This document shows positions 59,960-64,000 of a stretch of DNA of 64,000 nt, piece after piece. Below the pieces are notes generated by a model. The model worked only from the letters and a program-made list of their open reading frames with translations, was not told the DNA's origin and searched no databases. A program made the translations under genes and the position numbers. Source of the DNA: a virus; IMG/VR virus record IMGVR_UViG_3300035665_000001, positions 186,001 through 250,000 of that record; one strand, written 5' to 3'. Position 1 is the stretch's first letter; every line of letters starts with the position of its first letter.

Positions 59960-60337
59960 ATGTTGAGTTTAATAGAAGAGTTTAAACAAGATGCAACAAT
60001 TTTCATCTTGGTAAAAAATACAAAGGATTTTTTATATGGTGAATACCACGTTGTAGATGTCAAATATCGAAGTATGAATAATCAGTATGCTAAATTAGCA
60101 TTGAAAGTTGCACCTAAAAAACAAAGGTATTTTAAACCTACCTTTGAATTTGATGGGTTTCATATTGAATTTAAAAATCATTCAAATCAGGAATATTTAG
60201 TTTTTGAAACTTATGATGATTTAGTTCGAGAATTTTGTAATATCTTAGATAAAAATGGTGATTATGATTCAAAGTTATTTAAAAAGTTTAAAAAACTGTA
60301 TCCTCAATTTTTTAAATTTAAACATTATGATCTGTAA
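59960..60337 (+). CDS. Protein of unknown function in the replication block
   Basis: A protein of 125 residues, basic, with a beta-rich middle (ALKVAPKKQRYFKPTFEFDG) and a helical end LFKKFKKLYPQFFKFKHYDL. Lies 9 bases after the zinc protein and 22 bases before RNase H. Unrecognised. Confidence 0.55.
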   Translation: MLSLIEEFKQDATIFILVKNTKDFLYGEYHVVDVKYRSMNNQYAKLALKVAPKKQRYFKPTFEFDGFHIEFKNHSNQEYLVFETYDDLVREFCNILDKNGDYDSKLFKKFKKLYPQFFKFKHYDL

Positions 60338-60358
60338 AAACTGATAGGATAAGTTAAA

Positions 60359-60796
60359 ATGTCAATTACAATTTACACTGATGGCAGTTGTCGTGGAAAC
60401 CCTGGACCAGGTGGTTGGGCTACATTGATAAAAAAAAGTAACGGTGGTGAAGAAAAAGTTTTACATGGTAGCAATGAAAAAACTACCAATAATGTGATGG
60501 AATTAACTGCCATCATTGAGGCTTTGCGAGAAATTCAATTATCTACCGATACAACTTTACCCATAAAAATATATTCTGATAGCACTTATTGTGTTAAAGG
60601 GATTTCTGAATGGCTTCCAGGTTGGATAAAAACCAATTTCAAAGGTAAAAAAAATGTGGATCTTTGGAAAGATTACATTTCCTGTTCAAAAGGCTTAAAC
60701 ATTACCGTTGAATGGGTTAAGGCACATAATGGTCATGAAGAAAATGAATTCGTTGATAGGTTAGCGTTTGAAGAAGCTAGTAGGTATTTTACATGA
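60359..60796 (+). CDS. rnhA: Ribonuclease HI
   Basis: A protein of 145 residues, a full-length RNase HI that removes RNA from RNA-DNA hybrids such as Okazaki primers. Catalytic residues are visible: D8 (YTDGSCRGNPGPGG), E48 (NNVMELTAI), D74 (IYSDSTYCV) and D133 (EFVDRLA), with H123 in VKAHNGH. It is a bacterial-type HI enzyme, not T4 Rnh (FEN family). Its stop overlaps the next ATG (ATGA). Confidence 0.93.
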   Translation: MSITIYTDGSCRGNPGPGGWATLIKKSNGGEEKVLHGSNEKTTNNVMELTAIIEALREIQLSTDTTLPIKIYSDSTYCVKGISEWLPGWIKTNFKGKKNVDLWKDYISCSKGLNITVEWVKAHNGHEENEFVDRLAFEEASRYFT

Positions 60797-60960
60797 TCAT
60801 CCGATATGGATTAGTAAAAATTGATTATAATTGGATTAATACTCGAGCATATTATATTTACTTAGAAACTAACGAAGATGATGATTTTAAAAATTGGTTA
60901 CAGGCTCAGGAAGAATATTTCATTTTTGTTAATATGGATGAAGGAAGAATAAATGGCTAA
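60793..60960 (+). CDS. Small protein coupled to RNase H and polymerase
   Basis: A 55-residue ORF, MIIRYGLVKIDYNWINTRAY then acidic NEDDDFKNWLQAQEEYFIFV. It overlaps the RNase H stop by 4 bases and the polymerase start by 8 bases. This tight overlap at both ends supports it as a real, translationally coupled gene. Unrecognised. Confidence 0.55.
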   Translation: MIIRYGLVKIDYNWINTRAYYIYLETNEDDDFKNWLQAQEEYFIFVNMDEGRING

Positions 60961-62692
60961 CTATATTGATTTTGCTTATTTAGGTAAAACCGCAGACCCA
61001 ACAGGCATTAGAGTGTGGGAACAAAATTATGAAACAGGTAAAATTGATGAGAAAGATTATGACATAAAAGATTATTTGTATTTTTACATTGATGCTACTG
61101 ACGAGAACAAAATTGAAAAAAATTTAATTTCTCAAAGGGGAACAAAAGTTAAAAAAGTGGTTGCAGATAACTTTAAAGTTCTTAGAAATGGTGAATCTGC
61201 GAAAATGTTTCATAGTTTAAATCTTAATACTTATGAGTCTGATATTGAACCCTTACATAAGGTAATGTTGGATAATTATGGAAAAGATCATCAAAAAGCC
61301 ACTAATTGGAATTTAGCTTTATATGATATTGAAACGGATGTTCGTATGGAGGATTCTTTTATGGGTATGCGAGCAAATGCAGATCGAGAGATAAACGCTA
61401 TTTCTGTGTGGTATTCGAAACCAAATAAATTTTATAATTTTACCGTTGTACCACCTATGCTGCGAGATGAATGGGATTTTGATACTATTGAAACTCGTGG
61501 TAATTTTGAGATTATCTATTTTGATAATGAAGAAGAAATGCTGGAAACATTTTTCACAGTTACAAAAAAACATGAAACTATGGCATTAGGTGCGTGGAAT
61601 GGGGATTTTTTCGATACCAAGTATATTTTTGATAGATGCAAAAATATTTGGAAAGAAAAAGGTGCTGCAGAACGAATGGGGCGGTTTACAAAAGTTAAAA
61701 AAACTAAAATCATGTTGGGTGAAAAAGAAGAAATTTTGGTTAGACCAATTGGTATGATTTGGTACGATTGTATGGAGGCTTATAAGAAAAATGGTCCAGA
61801 ATTAGAATCGTTTGCTCTAAATGCTGTAGTTGAACATGAAAATTTGGGAAGTAAGTTAGATTTTGAAGGGTCGTTTGAAACTTTATATCACGGAAGTAGA
61901 AAAGATAGAGATAGATTTTTAGAATTAACACCAAAGAAAAAAAGAAAAAATTTGATTAAAAAATCTAATGAGATTGGAAACTCGGTTATTTCTGATTTGG
62001 GGTTATATAGCGAATGTAAAGATATGTTGAAGATGGATACAAGCATCGAAGAATATGAATTGGAAACTCGAATTCAAATAAGTATTACTGATAGATTGGA
62101 AGAGCTTCTCAAAATGAATGAAACCAAAGAAGATTTAGGTGATATGTTTGAGGATTTTGAACGATTTGTAGTGTATAAAAAGTTAACAGATACTTATAGA
62201 CTTTTTGTTGATTATTCTAATCAGGATAGTCAACTTTTACATGATTTAGAAATGAAGTTGGAAAAATTTAAAACTCTTATGATGTTGGCACAGTATAATG
62301 TATCATCGTTTTATGATGTATTTTCTACACTCAAACAGGTTGAACAGGGTATTACTAATTTTGCTCATTTATATAATAATAAAGTTGTTATTGATCGAGA
62401 GTATGATAAGAAAAAACAGATTTATAATAAATTTGTTGATAAAGATTTGTTACAAATCAGAATCGACAATGATACTCGTATACAACCAAATGATAATCGG
62501 AAGATAAGAGAAATAAAAACTCTTTTGGAGCAAAAAAAAATACCTGGAGCCAACGTGCTTCAACCATACGTAGGATTGATTTCTTACAATGAGGCGGAAA
62601 CACCACAGTTAGCAAGAGAATTCAAATCATTAAAAAATGAATTGCGAGAAATAGATGAACAGTTAAAACAATTTGAAATGGATGAAAATTAG
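60953..62692 (+). CDS. Family B DNA polymerase, N-terminal and 3'-5' exonuclease piece only
   Basis: A protein of 579 residues resembling the first part of T4 gp43. Exo I is ALYDIETD (D125, E127), Exo II is LGAWNGDFFD (N215, D220), Exo III region around YDCMEAYKKNGPELESFALN and LDFEGSFETLYH. The helix before the palm is present (LEKFKTLMMLAQYNVSSF) and PGANVLQPYVG matches the 'GA-x-V-x-x-P-x-x-G' just before polymerase motif A. The protein then ends after about 40 unrelated charged residues, with no SLYPS motif. The polymerase domain must be in another gene. No intein half is visible at its end, so this break differs from those in uvsX and terminase. Confidence 0.85.
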   Translation: MANYIDFAYLGKTADPTGIRVWEQNYETGKIDEKDYDIKDYLYFYIDATDENKIEKNLISQRGTKVKKVVADNFKVLRNGESAKMFHSLNLNTYESDIEPLHKVMLDNYGKDHQKATNWNLALYDIETDVRMEDSFMGMRANADREINAISVWYSKPNKFYNFTVVPPMLRDEWDFDTIETRGNFEIIYFDNEEEMLETFFTVTKKHETMALGAWNGDFFDTKYIFDRCKNIWKEKGAAERMGRFTKVKKTKIMLGEKEEILVRPIGMIWYDCMEAYKKNGPELESFALNAVVEHENLGSKLDFEGSFETLYHGSRKDRDRFLELTPKKKRKNLIKKSNEIGNSVISDLGLYSECKDMLKMDTSIEEYELETRIQISITDRLEELLKMNETKEDLGDMFEDFERFVVYKKLTDTYRLFVDYSNQDSQLLHDLEMKLEKFKTLMMLAQYNVSSFYDVFSTLKQVEQGITNFAHLYNNKVVIDREYDKKKQIYNKFVDKDLLQIRIDNDTRIQPNDNRKIREIKTLLEQKKIPGANVLQPYVGLISYNEAETPQLAREFKSLKNELREIDEQLKQFEMDEN

Positions 62693-63924
62693 ATTCTCTC
62701 TTTAATTAGATTCACACATTTTTCTACCATCTGTTCTATATTTTCTTTTGTTTCATAATCCCAAATTTCGATTACAGTGAACCCTTTTTTTTCAGCAGAT
62801 GCTAATTTTAATCTGTCCAATTCAAATTTTTCATCTGCTGATTTTCCTGTCCAAGGACATCTCCATCGTTCCCATTGCTCAGTTGTTAATTTTTCTTTTG
62901 ATGGGTGTACATGACTTCCATTATATTCAAAAATTAATTTTAGTGGTAAAATAGTATAATCGAATGAATGCAGTTTTGTACCTTCTTCAATTTTGTATTC
63001 ACAAGAGTTTTCAACGCCGTAAAAAATATCAGAAAAATCAATACCGTGTGCAAGTGAAAAATCAGTTAAATGTTTAAAAAATGCCAATGATTCTTTGGAA
63101 GCAATATAACCTGCATTGCTGTTTTTGTATTTTTTCCATCTGGTCAACCCTTCTTCATATCCATGAACTCTGATGAAATTCTCTTTAGTATTTGCAGATC
63201 GTTTACAAAATAGGTTGTATTTCTTTTCACCTAATTCTGTACCATACCGGGAAATGAAATTCTCCTTACTTAATTTAGATTTTTCTTTAAATTCTACCCA
63301 TTTTTGTTTTCCCAATTCTTCTCCATGCCGAAGTTTAAAATTTTCTTCGGATAGCATGCACTTTTTTTTCCATGATTTGTATTTCTTTTCACCCAATTCA
63401 ACACCATGACGTTTTTGCATTTTTTCTAAAGTTTGTCCACCTCTTGTAGAAATTGCCTTGGTAAACAATTTCAACCCTTCATCATTTCCATATTTCTTAG
63501 TGAATTTTTCTAAGGTAAGCACTTTTTTTGAATTCATTTCAGTGTATCTTCTAGATCCTTCTTCCAATCCATATTTTTCTACTTGTCCCTCTAACGTGTT
63601 ACCAATACCTTTTTTTCTGTTATTATCAAGATATTTTTTTAAACCTATCTCGTCACCATACTTTAACCTAAAATAATGTTCAGTGTTAGATTTAGTCTTT
63701 AGAAATTTTTTAAATCGGACTACTAAATTTTCTTCTAGGGTAGTGGTAGATATTAGCATACAATGAAACGAATATCTTTGTTCTTGTGTTAAATTTCCTC
63801 CCAATACTAAGTTGACGTCTTTTAATCTTTCAATCCCAATGTTTTCAAAAGTAATCCCATTCTCCTTAAAAAACTTATTGGTGAACGCTCTTTTCGTTTT
63901 TAAATTTAATTCTGAATATTTCAT
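62689..63924 (-). CDS. Vsr-like homing endonuclease with 'YGxExGxxKY' repeats
   Basis: A protein of 411 residues. Residues about 75-270 carry about seven repeats of about 30 residues (EKFTKKYGNDEGLKLFTKAI, ENFKLRHGEELGKQKWVEFK). The C-terminus is a Vsr/PD-(D/E)xK-type nuclease: HSFDYTILPLKLIFEYNGSH, then EKFELDRLKLASAEKKGFTV, IEIWDYE. The same architecture occurs at 44807. Its stop overlaps the stop of the truncated polymerase by 4 bases, on the other strand. It therefore sits precisely at the polymerase break and probably caused or maintains it. Confidence 0.8.
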   Translation of the reverse strand: MKYSELNLKTKRAFTNKFFKENGITFENIGIERLKDVNLVLGGNLTQEQRYSFHCMLISTTTLEENLVVRFKKFLKTKSNTEHYFRLKYGDEIGLKKYLDNNRKKGIGNTLEGQVEKYGLEEGSRRYTEMNSKKVLTLEKFTKKYGNDEGLKLFTKAISTRGGQTLEKMQKRHGVELGEKKYKSWKKKCMLSEENFKLRHGEELGKQKWVEFKEKSKLSKENFISRYGTELGEKKYNLFCKRSANTKENFIRVHGYEEGLTRWKKYKNSNAGYIASKESLAFFKHLTDFSLAHGIDFSDIFYGVENSCEYKIEEGTKLHSFDYTILPLKLIFEYNGSHVHPSKEKLTTEQWERWRCPWTGKSADEKFELDRLKLASAEKKGFTVIEIWDYETKENIEQMVEKCVNLIKERI

Positions 63925-63994
63925 GTTAACCGATTATTATTGTATAATTTAAATATATTATTATACAAATTTATGTATTTGAAGGTGTTTTCTT

Positions 63995-64000
63995 ATGAAA
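63995..64000 (+). other. Possible start of the next gene (edge)
   Basis: ATGAAA begins at 63995, after a GTATAATTTAAAT stretch that could hold a -10 box (about 63943) and a weak GAAGG site. If the polymerase is only split by the homing endonuclease, its palm-domain piece should begin here; two codons are too few to tell. Confidence 0.3.

Noticed and set aside
61319-61934. Three minus-strand ORFs inside the polymerase gene
   Set aside because: Antisense shadows of a clearly coding exonuclease domain.
62653-62692. Intein half at the end of the polymerase piece
   Set aside because: The tail (FKSLKNELREIDEQLKQFEM) has no Cys/Ser-led block A; it looks like a plain charged helix.
1-64000. tRNA genes and CRISPR arrays
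   Set aside because: I saw no cloverleaf with a T-arm GTTCGAATC-like signature and no regularly spaced repeats; a tRNAscan run would settle the tRNA question.

Overview
This window looks like part of the genome of a large, AT-rich tailed phage with a T4-like (myovirus-type) replication and packaging core, probably infecting a Gram-negative bacterium. The evidence is a UvsX/RecA recombinase, a family B DNA polymerase exonuclease region, a gp62-like clamp-loader candidate, RNase HI, a gp17-like terminase large subunit, several free-standing homing endonucleases, a glycine-rich tail-fibre-like protein, and dense runs of tiny genes with Shine-Dalgarno sites. A Rep_3-type initiator at the left edge and a signal-peptide-bearing ABC transporter are unusual for such a phage. 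No rRNA, tRNA or CRISPR array was seen. The host is not identified by anything in the sequence.

Layout. 0-2.1 kb (+): Rep_3-like initiator fragment, ankyrin-like protein, possible packaged protein. 2.2-9.9 kb (-): a run of alpha-helical proteins of unknown function, several ending in the same short hydrophobic peptide, then a PLP-dependent cysteine-desulfurase-like enzyme. A decayed IS200/IS605-like end lies at 4.4-4.7 kb. 10-17 kb: phosphoesterase, lipoprotein, acidic Cys-rich protein, a GIY-YIG homing endonuclease, and the C-terminal (nuclease) piece of the terminase on the minus strand. 17-43 kb (+): accessory region of small genes, membrane peptides, an ImmA-like protease and many copies, intact and broken, of a DUF1566/Lcl domain. 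44-46 kb: the middle (Walker B) piece of the terminase, a Vsr-like homing endonuclease and a papain-like protein. 46.6-50 kb: a complete Fe(III)-type ABC importer (permease, ATPase, binding protein). 50-54 kb: more helical-repeat proteins. 55-64 kb: replication and recombination genes, with uvsX broken into three genes and the polymerase stopping after its exonuclease part.

The most striking system is gene fracture by split inteins. UvsX is encoded by three ORFs joined by two split inteins, one splitting the P-loop. The terminase is encoded by at least three ORFs. The two pieces present here lie about 29 kb apart on opposite strands, and both a Walker B site and an EFE|C site carry intein halves. 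Homing endonucleases sit beside these breaks. Functional terminase and recombinase would therefore need protein trans-splicing.

Secondary themes are: a phage-borne iron importer together with a cysteine-desulfurase-like enzyme; Lcl domains whose C-terminal regions vary in the way diversity-generating-retroelement targets do (no reverse transcriptase or template was found here); a recurrent C-terminal peptide; and two genes broken at poly-A tracts.
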